DNA from: Plantago ovata
Lineage: Eukaryota > Streptophyta > Magnoliopsida > Lamiales > Plantaginaceae
DNA length: 64,000 nucleotides
Assembly (NCBI GenBank): GCA_028274465.1
Contig: CM051458.1
Span: 18,367,566-18,431,565 of the forward strand
Direction: 5' to 3'
The translations under genes and the position numbers were made by a program. Positions 1 through 12,946 of this stretch are shown one piece after another. The number at the start of each line of letters is the position of its first letter. The first letter of the stretch is position 1. The notes under the pieces were generated by a model. The model saw only the letters and a list, made by a program, of their open reading frames with translations. It had not been told where the DNA came from and made no database searches.

Positions 1-606
1 TTGTCAATCTCCGGAGAATTGCGATCCTACGAGCTCCAAACTGCTACGAAAAAGAGTCCCCTAAGCTACGAACCCCCAGAACAGGCTCTGGGAAGTCCCT
101 ACCTAAAACTACAGAGAAAGGTGAGAAAGTAGGTCTGGAAAAGTATGAATTTCGGAGAAAATCTGAGCAACTATATATAGGCCTCGAATAAGTGTGGGGC
201 GGTTCGCCCCACACACCGGGCGGTTCTCCCCACGTCTGGGGCGTTTCGCCCCAGAGACTTTTTTGCGGAATTCCGCGTTTTCGACACGTTTTTGGATTTC
301 TTCCCCTTTTCGCACTCGGTTTCTGTCTTCTAGTGGCCTTCTAACCTCCAGATTCGGCCCCTAGACTCCACATCCTATCCGGAAACCTTCAGATACTCCA
401 AATAGGCTTCTGGAACACCAATTCCTTGTCAACTTCAATATAATTGCCCGGAAATCTTCGATTTTCAACCAAAACCTGTAAAATAAAATCTAAAGGGAAA
501 CGTGACACTATTCTAATTAAATGTACTAAAATATAGCTAAATTAACATAGAGGATAGCTAATTAGGTGAAAAAGACTGAATGAAAGTGTAAAATACACAT
601 TCATCA
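1..606 (-). repeat. Athila-like 3' LTR, partial
   Basis: The LTR edge is at 606, where the reverse strand reads TGATGAATGTG straight after a TTTGGGGAGTT polypurine tract. The LTR runs leftward out of the window. It holds three copies of the GGGGCGAACCGCCCC-like hairpin motif (about 196-252), next to a TATATATA element at about 172-179. Confidence 0.88.
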
Positions 607-2082
607 AACTCCCCAAACCGAACCTAATACAAAAACAATGCAAGACACAAATGGAGTTTCATGCCAAATAAAATGAACTAATCTACTGAATCTACCAAGA
701 AACATATGAACAAAAACCATATAAATCAAAGCATGAATATAGGTTGAAGAATACCTCGATTGACTTATACACATCCACATAAGCACTTATGTCAAGACAA
801 GATAGTCTCTCGTAACATTCTCTACCTGGACCTAGTCAGTGACGACGTAATGAAGCATGCTAAGATACGAATGGTTGTCCCGTGCCTATGAAACTGAGGA
901 CTTACTGCTGTTCCACCATGTTAAGACTTTCCCTCAAAGAGGTCGAACCAGTACTGGCTCTCATCAAACGAAGGAGGGTTCCCTATAAAAAATATAACAC
1001 TCCCCTATTCTACCCATCTCTCAAGTAAAGTCTTAAGCTATTCACCACTTCCTGAATGGAAGGACGAGGGTGGTCTAGAACAGATGACACTCAAGAACAA
1101 AACACAAAAAATAGAAAATCACAACACGATTACGAACATTACAAGAATTGGAAAATGGGACACAACACTTTGCTAAACTGCTATTTGGCTTTCCTTTTTT
1201 GGACCCTTCCTTGCTTTTTTGGGGTCTTTTCTTTTTTCTTCTTTTTTTCTTTCCAATTTCTTTTTTTTCTTTTTTTTCTCTTTTTTCTGGAATTTTCCTT
1301 TCTTTTTTTTTATTTTTTTTCTAGCCAGCAGTAGCATAACAAAAAGAGAAACAAAATGACTCACACGACTTCCCCAAACCTATTCGAAAGAATAGGTTGG
1401 AGTACAAAATTTACGGAAAAGGAAAAACAAACTTACGATACGAAAATGAAAAAAAAACGAAAACAAGTCTAATGATAGTGCAACCCCCTCCCCAAACCTA
1501 TTCGGAAGAATAGGTTATAAACAAAGGATCACACAACCTCACACTACCTCCTTCCTAGGCATTTAGCAATCTCAAAGCATGGTGAAGACTTGTTGCCTCT
1601 TAGGTACATAATTACTCGGGAAAACAACCATAAGACCCTAACATGCATAATCCTATTATAAAGGCCTTCGTGAACCGCAGTAGAGAAAACACCACTAAGT
1701 GATGTCGAGACTACCAAGCTTAACTAAGTGCAATACATAAATGTGACAAGCCAAGCGAGAAAAACCTCAAACAAATTCATAGAGATGAAGCATACGATTA
1801 ATGGCATAGTTGGTTGATCTACCCAATAAAAAAGTTCAAAAAATTCAGCAATTAAACTCCATATAAAACATGCAAGACTATTCTAGGAAAGCAGTAAACG
1901 TGCAAATGCAAAAAAAAAATCACAAGTTATCATAAGCAAGATAAGTATAGAGATAACCAGCGATAACCTCCTCCCCAAACCTGAACATCGTCGCTCGTCC
2001 CGAACGTCGAAAGTGGATCCAAGGTGAGAGCTAATGCTTGTATAAGTGACCTATAATACTTAATCAAACTCGTGAGAAAACA
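607..2082 (-). other. 3' untranslated region of the reversed Athila-like element
   Basis: This stretch contains no supported gene. It holds a polypurine/polypyrimidine tract (about 1190-1325) and two hairpins built on AACCTATTC/GAATAGGTT (1377-1398 and 1495-1516), each next to a TTTGGGGAGG-like run in the element's sense. The same layout recurs at 4.7-5.1 kb and 39.9-40.2 kb. Lysine-rich or phenylalanine-rich open frames across the purine tract are composition artefacts. Confidence 0.75.
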
Positions 2083-3825
2083 CTAACCTTCAGTGGAGGC
2101 GGTAAGGGTAAGCTCAAGGTGATCAACCTCCCTTTGATCACTAGATATCTCGAAGTACGGTTTCACTCGCTGGCCATTCACCTTGAAGGTATTGCACGTT
2201 TTTGGGTCAAAGAGTTTTACAGCTCCATGAGGAGCAACTTCGATAATTTCGTACGGTCCATCCCAGCGAGTACGGAGCTTTCCAGGAAATAGTCGAAGGC
2301 GAGAATTAAATACCAAAGCTTTTTGTCTAGGAATCAATTCCTTACGTACTATACCACGATCATGATACTTCTTAGTACATTCCTTGTAGATCTTGGCATT
2401 TTCATAAGCACCTAGTCGTAATTCTTCAAGCTCCTCTAGTTGAAACAATCGTTCCTCGCCAGCTTTTCCCATATCAAGATTGAGTGCTTTTATGGCCCAA
2501 TATGCCGTGTGTTCTAGTTCTACGGGAAGATGACATGCTTTACCATACACAAGTCTGTACGGAGTGGTCCCGATCACCGTCTTGTAGCTGGTCCTGTATG
2601 CCCAAAGTGCATCATTCAATTTTCCTGCCCAATCCTTCCTACTAGGCTTCACTACTCGCTCCAGGATCCTCTTGATTTGACGGTTGCTGACTTCGACTTG
2701 CCCCGACGTCTGTGGGTGATAAGGTGTAGCGATACTATGGTGGACACTGTATCTCTTAAGAAGGGAGGCAAACGTTCTATTGACGAAGTGTGACCCACCA
2801 TCGTTGATGATTGTCCTAGGGCACCAAATCTCGAGAATATTACTTCCTTCAAGAACTTCATAACCACTGCGCCGTCATTTGTTTTTGTAGGAATTGCCTC
2901 CACCCATTTAGTCACATAGTCCACTGCAACAAGAATGTATTCATAGCCTCCACTGTTTGGAAATGGTCCCATAAAATCAATGCCCCATACATCGAAAGGT
3001 TCTACCACTAGATTTCCTTGAAGGGGCATTTCATCTTTCTTGCCGATACCACCACCTCGTTGACATGGGTCACAATTCTTCACAAAACTTCGAGCATCTT
3101 TGTATATTGTTGGCCAGAAAAATCCTGCTTCCAGTACCTTGCGTGCTGTTTCAATCCACTGTAGTTCCTCCACAATTAAGCTCATGGCAATGGCTCAGTA
3201 CACTTTGTTGCTCTTCTTGTGGCACGCATCTTCTTAGAATCCCATCAGCTCCTTCCTTGAATAGATGCGGATCATCCCATATGTAAGTCCTGCATTGCTT
3301 GGCAAGAGCTCTCTTGTCCGAGGCTGAAAAGTTAGTGGGGCAAATATTCATAGCCAAATAGTTTACTATATCCGCATACCATGGCTCTTCATTAGCCTTC
3401 ATTAGTGCTGCTCATCGGGAGGTCTTCATTGATGGGTATTGGATCAACAGGGATATTAGGTATTCTAGATAAATGATCTGCTACTAAATTCTCCCGACCA
3501 GCTCTATCCACTATGGTCAAATCAAAGTCTTGCAGCAAAAGGACCCAACGGATTAATCTAGGCTTAGAATCTTGCTTAGCTATCAAATGTCTCAAGGCAG
3601 CATGATCAGTATGGACATTCACAGGATGACAATTAAATAAGACCTAAACAAATTGTAAAGCAAAGACAACAGCTAAAAATCCTTTTCAGAGTTGTATAAT
3701 TAAAACTGCGCAGAGTCTAGGTCTTACTAACATAAAATCACACGATACTGCTTGTCACTTTTTTGCATAAAACAGCACCCATAGCAAAATTCGAAGCATC
3801 ACACATAATTCGAAGGGAGATTCCA

Positions 3826-3925
3826 NNNNNNNNNNNNNNNNNNNNNNNNNNNNNNNNNNNNNNNNNNNNNNNNNNNNNNNNNNNNNNNNNNNNNNNNNNN
3901 NNNNNNNNNNNNNNNNNNNNNNNNN
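3826..3925. other. Assembly gap of 100 N
   Basis: Exactly 100 unknown bases, the usual placeholder for a gap of unknown size. The two sides carry Athila-like 3' sequences in opposite orientations, so the join is not verified by the sequence. Confidence 0.98.
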
Positions 3926-6900
3926 ACGGCTAATCTTGAGATTCTACCTGCCACTACAACTCTACTAGTGAGGATGTGCGTGACAGTAGTGACAATGAAG
4001 GCCATACGGGCAATGATGATACTAACGGAGGAGTTGTTCCTATCCGGCCCATAATTGAAACTACACGCCTACCAGAAGACCTGATGACACCCTATAAATC
4101 TCCCAGAGGAGGCCCAATAACTCACAAGCAGCACACTCAGCCGACCGAGGCCAACCATGGGGTAACATCTAGTATCACATCTTATTTCCTCATTTTCTTA
4201 CTGCTAGGGACTAGCGTTAATTTCATGAGGGGGGAAGGGATTTAAGTGATCTGATGTGTTAGTTTGGAGCTTGGTATTGGTAGGATGAGTATAGTACCTC
4301 GCATGCTTTATCCGTCTGCATTTGCATTTGCACGTTTACCGCTTTCTTAGATTTTTTAGGTTGCATTTCACTACATTCATCCTAGGATAGTCTTGCATGT
4401 TTTATATGGAGTTTATTGCCGAATTTTTTGAACTTTTTTATTGGATAGATCACCAACAATGCCATTAATCGTATGCTTCATCTCTATGAATTTGTTTGAG
4501 GTTTTTCTCGCTTGGCTTGTCACATTTATATATTGCACTTAGTTAAGCATGATAGTCTCGACATCACTTAGTGGTGTTTTCTCTATTGCGGTTCACGAAG
4601 GCCTTTATAGTAGGATGATGCATGTTAGGGTCTTATGGTTGTTTTCCCGAGTATTATGTACCTAAGAGGTAACAAGTCTTCACCATGCTTTGAGATTGTT
4701 AAATGCCTAGGAAGGAGGTAGTGTGAGGTTGTGTGATCCTTTGTTTATAACCTATTCTTCCGAATAGGTTTGGGGAGGGGGTACACCATCGTTAGACTTG
4801 TTTCTTTTTTCATTTTCCTATCGTGAGTTTATTTTTCCTTTTCCGTAAATTTTGTGCTCCAACCTATTCTTTCGAATAGGTTTGGGGAAGTCGTGTGAGT
4901 CATTTTGTTTCTCTTTTTGTTATGCTACTGCTGGCTAGAAAAAAATCGAAAAAAAGAAGAAAGAAAAATTTCCAGGAAAAAAAAGTGAAAAGGAAAAAGA
5001 AAAAAAAGAATCTCGAAAGAAAAAAGAAAAAAAAAAGAAAAAAAAAAGAAAAGACCCCAAAAAAGAAAGGAAGGGTACAAAAAAGAAAGCCAAATAGCAG
5101 TTTAGCAAAGTGTTGAGTCTTATTTTCCATTTTTGTAATGTTCGTAATCGTGTTGTAATTTTCTATTTTTTATCTTTTTTGTCTTAAGTGTCATCTGTTC
5201 CAGACCACCCTCGTCCTGCCATTGAGGAAGTGGTGAATAGCTTAAGACTTTACTTGAGAGATGGGTAGAATAGGGGAGAGTTTATCTTTTATAGGGAACC
5301 CTCCTTCGTTTGATGAGAGCCAGTACTGGTTCGACCTCTTTTGAGGAAAAGTCTTAAAATGGTGGAACAGCAGTAAGTCCTCAGTTTCATAGGCACGGGG
5401 CAACCATTCGTATCTTAGCATGCTTCATTACGTCGTCACTGACTAGGTCCAGGTAGAGAATGTTACGAGAGACTATCTTGTCTTGACATAAGTGCTTATG
5501 GGGATGTGTATAAGTCAATCGAGGTATTCTTCAACCTATATTCATGCTTTGTTTCATATGGTTTTTGTTCATATGTTATTTGATAGATTCAGTAGATTAG
5601 TTCATTTTATTTGGCATGAGACTCCATTTGTGTCTTGCATGTTTTTTGTATTAGAGTCTAGCTTAGTTGCTTGAGGACAAGCAAAGGTTCGGTTTGGGGA
5701 GTTTGATGAATGTGTATTTTACACTTTCATTCGAGTCTTTTTCACCTATTTTAGCTATCCTCTATGTTAATTTAACTATATTTTAATGCATTTTATTAGA
5801 ATAGTGTCACGTTTCCCTTTAGATTTTATTTTACAGGTTTGGTTGAAATTCGAAGATTTCCGGGCAAATATATTGAAGTTGACAAGGAATTGGTGTTCCA
5901 GATGCCTATTTGAAGTATCTAAAGGTTTCCGGATGGGATTTGGAGTCTAGGGGCGAATCTGGAGGTTAGAAGGCTACTAGAAGTCAGAAACCGATTCCGA
6001 AAAGGGGAAGAAATCCAAAAACGCGTCGAAAATGCGGAATTCCGCGAAAAACCCGCCAGGCGAACCGCCCCACACCGGGCGAACCGCCGGGCGTGTGGGG
6101 CGAACCGCCCCGTGGTATTTCGGGGCCTATATATAGTTGCTCAGTTTTCTCCGAAAATCATATCTTTCCAAACCTACTTTCTCACCTCTCTGTATAGTAT
6201 TAGGTAGGAACTTCCCGGGGCCTGTCCTGGGAGTTCCGTAGCTTAGGGGACACTTTTTCATAGCGGACTGGAGCTCGTAGGATCACAATTCTTCGGAGAT
6301 TGACAACCTTCGGTAACTTGTATCTTACAGTTTAATCTACTTATTTTATATATCGTTCAATATGTTTCTTCTATGATTTCTGTTGATTGCATGCCTATTA
6401 TGAGTAGCTAAACTTATCGTTGGTGGTAGTATGTGAATTCTTAGCGAAGGGAAGATAATCATGCTAATGGCTATATCGCGCATTATACTCCGTGTCATTG
6501 CTTTATTTCGTTGATCAGGCACAACCTAAATTCTTGTATGTTGTATTAATTATTATGCACAATTGGACACTTGTCGACCTGTATGCGAGTTTATCTTCGT
6601 AGTGTTGAATAATTACGGAACACAATAGGACAATAGTGATTGACTTGTCAGACCAATTATCTTCGTAGTGCTTAATATTTGCAACAGGACACTAGATTGA
6701 TTCAAAGATCTCTATGCAAGACCGAGGAATTTATGCATGATTATCGACCCGTTATGCTTTGAAGGATCATACTATCACCAATCTCCATTATCTGTTAGAA
6801 AAACCCCTTTGCTATCTGTCTGCTGTTTTTATATTCCAAATTAGATTTGATAAAGCTAGTTATAGTTCTGAGAGAACGACACTCGAGTCATTCTACTGCT

Positions 6901-6993
6901 ACACTACGGTTTTCGTTGTAGTTTGGATTGCCTTTGGCTTAATTACAAATATTATTTGATTGAATTCGGAGCACGACATCCGCACGTTCATCA
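3926..6993 (+). mobile_element. Athila-like retrotransposon, 3' end, forward
   Basis: This is a forward copy of the element's 3' end. About 3.93-4.3 kb is sequence not present in the complete copy at 32.6 kb. It includes a short frame ending in a hydrophobic stretch, which could be a remnant of the envelope-like region some Athila elements carry (a guess). From about 4.32 kb the copy matches the 3' untranslated region at 39.5-40.7 kb and 43.0 kb, then passes into an LTR at 5704-6993. Its uninterrupted version of the sequence near 5.56 kb serves as the empty site for the LINE found at 40.7 kb. Upstream parts are missing at the gap. Confidence 0.85.
5704..6993 (+). repeat. Athila-like 3' LTR (1290 bp)
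   Basis: Starts TGATGAATGTG after the polypurine run GTTTGGGGAGTT and ends CACGTTCATCA, giving the TGATGAA/TTCATCA inverted ends of this family. It contains about three hairpin motifs at 6057-6111, followed by a TATATATA element near 6127. Sequence to the right belongs to a CACTA transposon, so this element sits inside it. Confidence 0.9.
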
Positions 6994-7720
6994 AGCACTT
7001 CTGTGAGGCTCACGGGGAGTTGGATAAGGATGGCAAGATGACCTTCAGGGGTGATAGGGCCAAAAAAATCGCGGTATGTTTTATATTTTTTGATTCCTGA
7101 GCTTTTTGTTGAATATTTGATTCTTCGATCAATAACGTACTAATTAAATCTTAATTGTTTGTTTGAATTTTCAGGCGGAGTTCCTGGCCAGAACTGAGAA
7201 CCTTGATCTCACGGCCGAGGAGGAGAACGCCATCTATCTCGAGATCGTGAATCTCGATGATAAGGGGCGTGTCTTCGGCATGGGAAACCTCTCGCAAGCG
7301 ATAGAGGGGACGATGAACCAGGGTGGATCCTCCTCCAGCTCCTCCAAGCGCCGAAGGGGACAAGCCGATGTGCCTCCCGAGTTCCTCCAGGAGCAGCAGC
7401 AGCTGAAGGCGACTGTCCATCAGTTTAGGACAGAGCAGGACAGGATGAGGCATGGATTCAAAAGATCCATCGAGTGGCTCATGGAGCAGTATGCCCCCCC
7501 TCCCCCCGGTGGAGCGGCACCTCCCGACTTCTTCATGTTCGATGCCGATGCCGATGCCCCCCAGATACTTAGCAGTAGTTCTCTTTTTTTTTATTTTTCG
7601 AACAATATTTTTCTATTTCGAATAATTTTTTTTTCATGTTCCTTTAATATGCTCAGGACAATTAGTACTTTCATTTTATTAATGCTTAGAACAAATTTTA
7701 TTTTTGTATATAATGTTTAG
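6994..7720 (+). pseudogene. CACTA-associated protein (Transposase_24-like), C-terminal fragment
   Basis: Two exon-like pieces join at good splice signals. The first runs to 7073 (ending ...RAKKIA), the intron is 7074-7174 (GTATGT...TTTTCAG), and the second begins at 7175 (AEFLART...). The reading frame is kept across the join and stays open to 7720. The run GRVFGMGNLSQ is like the GRVYGLG motif I associate with plant En/Spm accessory proteins. A serine-rich, basic SSSSSSKRRR stretch may be a nuclear signal, and a charged helix with QEQQQL follows. The last 50 residues are low-complexity and hydrophobic, so the true end may be near 7570. The upstream exons are cut away by the LTR insertion. 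Confidence 0.65.
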
Positions 7721-7809
7721 TTACGAAAATGTTTACGTATTTGCGGTGCACAACTACCAAAAAAAATTAAAATACAATAAATAAATAAACAAATAAAAAA
7801 ATTCCAGAC

Positions 7810-8156
7810 CAGTTAGCGACGGATAAAACCATCCGTCGCCAAATCTCAGTGACCCATACCCTGACACGTGTTCTATAAATATAGCGACGGATAAAATCAT
7901 TCGTCACCATATTGTAGAGACGGATCAATTATCCGTCTCAAGTTTGGTCAACGATGAAAATAGCGACGTATACATTTATCTGTCGCTAAATATAGGGACG
8001 AATGACATCATCCGTCGCTTTTTTGAGTTAGCGAAGCCACTTTTTGCGACGTTCTATTTAGCGACGGACTATCCGTCGCTAATGGCATTTAGCGACGGAT
8101 CACTTACATATAGCGACGGATCAAATCCTTCGCTATATTCGGTTTTTCTTGTAGTG
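7810..8156 (+). repeat. CACTA subterminal repeats and terminal inverted repeat
   Basis: Repeated GCGACGGAT / ATCCGTCGC motifs lie at about 7816, 7884, 7919, 7963, 7994, 8061, 8093 and 8113. Most are paired head to head with 4-9 bases between, so each pair can fold. The terminus is 8141-8156. Confidence 0.85.
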
Positions 8157-10049
8157 AACTACCAAATGAGCTGGCAAGCTTGTACACCTTAAGTCACCTT
8201 GTATTGGCTAAACACAGCAAAACGCCGGTTTATACGGGCAAAGAGGACTGAGTTCGCACAGTGCGGCTAGAGCGGGACCAATATCGTTGCGGACGTCGAG
8301 ATAAGGGACGAAAAATACAATTTACCCTCATAAATGAAAAGGTATGAAGCCGTTAGTCCAGTTCATATGAACTAATGTAATAAATCACTATTCTTGTGAT
8401 TGTATTCGTTTATAACTACATTCTGTTCTGGTAATAATTAAATCAGTAGCCCTATGATCGGATTCATGTTTAACTAATATGTTCTTTCTGTGAAATTTCA
8501 GTTTAATCTCATCCTTATTTTGCTACCTTTGTTGATTTCATTTCCTTTCAAATTGATCGGCCTAGAGTAGTAGACGACTGCACTTAACGTAGAATTTCTA
8601 AACTGGGAGGGAACACTTGCATTCAGCATTTCAGCTTTCATGGCTGGAGCCTAGATGCAACTGCAATCTCTAGTACCACACCTTGCAGGAAATTTGTCAT
8701 GTACCGATCTGCACAAAACCATACAGATGTAGATGTACATACCATGCAGGAAATTTTTCATATCGTTGATCCCAATTGATCTACATCTAGGAACATATAC
8801 TTTCTTAAGCCCCATTAATCAAGTGTCTGATAAGTTACTAAACTAAGCATTTCACATGACTTCAGCATCGAGTTTCGTGCCAGGATGGCCACGATAACAA
8901 GTAAACCCTTAAAAAAACTCACCCTAGCCCAGACATATCATGTATATGCCGTTTGACCAAGCCAAAAATGGAAGAATAGATTAGGCTTGCGATATTATAC
9001 TTGATGTGTTCATCTGTACATGTGTAGAGTCTGAGCCAACTAGTGCAAACAGGTATTGTCGGCCTCATCATCCCTTGACTAAGAGCATCTTAAAGCCGCC
9101 GGACCTTATATAAATTAAGTCAAAAGGGGAATATAGGCAAATAAGGCAACTAAAGTGGCACTTATAAAAAATTCCAACCTGGGTCCTTAACTAGATCGGT
9201 CCCCACTTCATGTGACGACAAAATTCTCATTCCAAAAGAGACAAAAATTATGAAAGGTTTTGTCTTTTGTGGGGTTTCTAGCTAGAATGGTAGAACCACG
9301 TACCCATGTTCAATCGCATGCATGAAATGCTAATTAGGTGGTTTAATTAAGTGAGTTTATTAAGATCACTCCAATTTCCACAACTGTATTTACTATTTGT
9401 TCAATTTTCCAACTCTTAGAGAGAATGTTGTTAATATCATATAACAATAATAGAAACAAACTTGTACAAAAATGTATGTCAATATATAACAATAATGAAC
9501 TTTACAAAGTAAACTTCCCTGAATCTTAATTCATCCATAAAGCGTTCCTTCATACTCCACGAGAACTAAGCATGATGGATGCAAAATCCATGTCTTCAAG
9601 CAACTCCATAATGGTAACAAGTAACAAGAAATGGCGAGTAGAGTCGATAGTTTGACTATATCTCCTTAAGACAAGATTGCCCCGCTCATGGTGCTTACGG
9701 ATTATGGCGTTAGTCTCCGAGGATAAAACTACTCTTAAGACAGCTAAGCAGCACTACAATAGCCGAATCTATCGAACGTACTATGAGTATGAAGAGTTCA
9801 GAAGAGCAAAGATGGAGAAGGAGATGAGTTCTCAAGCATTTTCAGTATATTGGAAGAAATGACTTCTTCTACTTTTTATAGATCAAATGCACCCTCTCCC
9901 AAGGGTTACAACCCTTCCAAATTGTGTCTAAATCATCATCCAGATGTTTTAAGATGAATGGATGTGTTCCATCACAATTTAAGGGATGTATGTCTTCACG
10001 AAAACATTTGAAAATCCGCCACTTCCTGAACGGGTACGAAACTGTTCGC

Positions 10050-10237
10050 AATGTTGCAGCATTGCCTTAGTGTTGCTGCTGCAAAACTTTTACACTGAGT
10101 TAGGAACCGCAATGCTGTAGCATTCATTTCATAATGATGCAGCGATGTTTACTTGATATCAATGCTGCAACGTTCTATACATCAATGCTGCAGCGAAACT
10201 TTACAGTAAGTTTCGACAATATCAATGCTGCAGCATT
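10050..10237. repeat. Cluster of six AATGCTGCAGCATT palindromes
   Basis: The exact palindrome AATGCTGCAGCATT occurs at 10224-10237. Variants with one to three changes lie at 10050, 10111, 10133, 10161 and 10184, spaced 22-61 bp apart. Several copies share a leading ATC. No gene adjoins the cluster directly. Confidence 0.75.
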
Positions 10238-12946
10238 CTATAAACTTTACTGCTTCAAGGGTTCCTTTTCTCAAAACTTGGATTTTCAAGTGGTTTTCGA
10301 TATACGCATGCTCTTTAACTCGAATTTTAGTACAATGGAACTTTCACTCATGTGTGTATGAATGACTTAATTCATTCAAGTATTGATCAACTCAATTATG
10401 CATTAATCACCCTTTCACCCCACGGGATTTTAGTGACTTAACGCGTTTTAGTGACACGCGATTACATAACCGTGTTGGACACCCTTAGACCAATACGACG
10501 AACGAATTGAAAGCTCATTCGTATTTACTAAAATTTCCAACACTATTTACGATAACTCTTTGAACAAATTGGTTTTCTCTCTATTGTAGCCTTTAACCAA
10601 TTAAATTATTAATCTTACTTGTAGGTTTTAGAGAGACAAGAACATTTCTCCTTTAACAACTCTGAGTTATATGTAAAACAAGTTAGTTAGTTTTGATATA
10701 TAGTTCTAGTCCTGCTTATAAAAATAAAGTACAACTTGAACCTTACTAATTATTAATTTACACATCTCTCAATCATTTTTCCAAACGGAAAACAAGAACT
10801 CAAGAGTCGAGAAACTATATGCGCACTATTTGTCGAAGAAGATAAATGTCTTCTGGGCATAAATCAAGACTCCAAGTAGTAACTGTGTTACAATAAAAGA
10901 AGGTGATGGTGCCTGAATTTTGCGGGTATATCTCTAATTGACGATAAATGTACGCATCATTTGAAGTGACGTGTTTATACTTTATAATGACCAGGTCTCT
11001 TGTAGGTTGATATCGACACTTTATGTGATGTGGTTATCAACATATATAACATCTAAATAGTAGTATTAATTAATTAAATAATATAATAAATCTCAAGTTG
11101 TTAAGGAGGGTTGTAGGTGGTAGTCCGGTTCGCTTCAATCAATCTAACCGGTTTTTTGGCTGCTCATCAGTTTGTGCCTGTTGGAAACGGTGTTCTGCCC
11201 AACCAAAACGTTTTATGTCCTTCTTCGACGTCTCTTCAATCGCGCCACTTTCATCAAGTCGTTTCTCCATTCTTTTTCTCCCTTCAATTACTATTTCTTC
11301 ATAAACACTTTCCAATCAGGTTAGGGCTCTGTTTAGCCGATTTAATTCGCTTGGCAAAAGCTACAGATTTGTTTCAGCCATGAACACCCCAAAGAACTCG
11401 GGTAATCAAATTCGCCTCTTTTCGTTGTTTTGAAATTTACTACTGATAATCTATACAATGCATGCGTTCTTCACCATTCACTTTCTTTAGAAATCCAAAG
11501 TCTTGAAAACCCAAAAGCTATAATTGCCTTCTCAGACTAGGTCTTCCACTCTGCTATCTGTAGCGTTCAGACATATTCCTATGCTCTTGCCATGACAATA
11601 AGGTGAAGAATGATTTCTAGGTGAGACACAAGGTTTTTGCTTTATTCAAGATGAAGCTTCCACTACTATATCAATTGACATTTGTTTGCTTAATTGTGCT
11701 TGGTGACGACATAGTGCATTTGAAGTTTGTTCTTCCTTCAAAATCATTTGACATTTGCTTCCTGAATTTTGTGCTTTAGGTAATGGTTTAGACATTTTCT
11801 TTTGAAGGTCATAAGAACTGAGTTTATGTTTTAACATGCTCCCTGTTGAAATAGTATGTTTAATCATTACAATTTAATTCTGGTATTTTTTTATTGGTAG
11901 TTTGGCATCTCTAATAAAGCTGAAAATCTCAAATGCAGTTTGCATACACTACATAGCAGGAGGAATGTGAATTAGCAGGCTATAGTAATCTGACAGCGAG
12001 TATCCGAGATTAAAGCTATGGAAGCAGTTAGCTAGTTTTTATATCCATTGCATTGTTTGCTTATTTAATTCACTATAATCATGTAATATGAATAGCTGAT
12101 ATCCTTCATAGGATTACATCGATCCGCAGAGTTTATACTAATAGATTGAAACAAAGTTGTCTAAATTTCAATATAAAGGTGTTTAAATAAATTTACAAGA
12201 TATATATTCAACCGCACGGATAAAACGTAAGCTTTCACACGAGTTTACACTAAATGAGGTATTGACTTGTTATCCAACGCTCATTTTGATGCTTTTGGTG
12301 GCTGCTTTATGAAATTAGTGAGAACTGGCTCAATGTTGTTGTGGTAGTAGTAGTTGTCTATTTAAGGATCTTTGTAGGTTTATGTAGCTCTCAGCCTCAC
12401 GGATTGTTTGGCATGGTTAAAATCGATGATTTTGAACATTGCCCGAGGGGTTGCAAAATAAAATTCAGGACCCATGACACCAGATGAGAAACAAATGTTA
12501 AGGACCCAATTGATAAGAAATTCATTATGAGGGTTGAACCCAACTTCAATAACTTATACTATTATTTATGATTGATCATGAGAAAATATCAATAAAAGGT
12601 TCAATATCAGTAGTAATTAGAGAAAATGAGTTATGATCTATGATGAATATGTATGGGCACTGCGCTTAGCGCGGTACATCAACTCTAGTCATATTAATTA
12701 TCGTTTAAAACTACAGATTTTACTTTCAAATCACTGGAAATAACTCATATTAATTAATTGTTACCTTAGAGTTGAATTGATTGTCACATGGTCTCTCCTA
12801 CACATAAAATAAAATAGACTAATGATCAAGTAGGCAAGCCTTTTTCTATACTATATGTGTGTGCTTGATCCATTTATTAATTCTTTTCCACATATACTAT
12901 ATTCACAAACACACTCATGAAACCTTTGGACGCCTCCACTGGAAAT

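Larger units (their letters stand above)
1..3825 (-). mobile_element. Athila-like Ty3/Gypsy retrotransposon, 3' part, reversed
   Basis: This is the 3' portion of an LTR retrotransposon read on the minus strand, cut off on the left by the window edge and on the right by the assembly gap. In element order it holds RNase H-like sequence (about 3.8-3.4 kb), integrase (about 3.2-2.1 kb, with an HHCC-type zinc region and a DFMGPFP core motif), a long untranslated region (about 2.08-0.61 kb) and a 3' LTR. The protein and untranslated sequences match the complete element at 32643-44376 closely. It is a broken fossil with a few breaks in its coding part. Lineage is inferred from that relative's Asp-tRNA primer site, long LTRs and protein motifs. 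Confidence 0.88.
6994..8156 (+). mobile_element. CACTA (En/Spm) DNA transposon, 3' end
   Basis: The right end reads GGTTTTTCTTGTAGTG; its reverse complement CACTACAAGAAAAACC is the classic CACTA terminus. Inside the terminus lie about eight copies of a GCGACGGAT motif, mostly in inverted pairs, as expected of the subterminal repeats that bind the transposon's own protein. Further in is a spliced coding remnant resembling the plant transposase family Transposase_24. The left part and 5' terminus are not visible, because an Athila LTR abuts at 6993. A three-base target duplication cannot be tested. Confidence 0.85.

Noticed and set aside
1056-1364. Lys-rich and Phe-rich open frames (also at 4895-5130 and 40061-40371)
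   Set aside because: They lie in the purine/pyrimidine tract of the Athila 3' untranslated region; the composition alone keeps the frames open.
2530-2793. Plus-strand frame opposite integrase (also 38628-38891 on the minus strand)
   Set aside because: It is an antisense shadow of the conserved integrase sequence and recurs only because the element is repeated.
9677-9862. Small open frame in intergenic DNA
   Set aside because: No domain, no splice context and no conserved composition.
11098-11383. Overlapping frames that might be a first exon
   Set aside because: A donor-like site follows an ATG near 11380, but no downstream exon or recognised family supports a gene.
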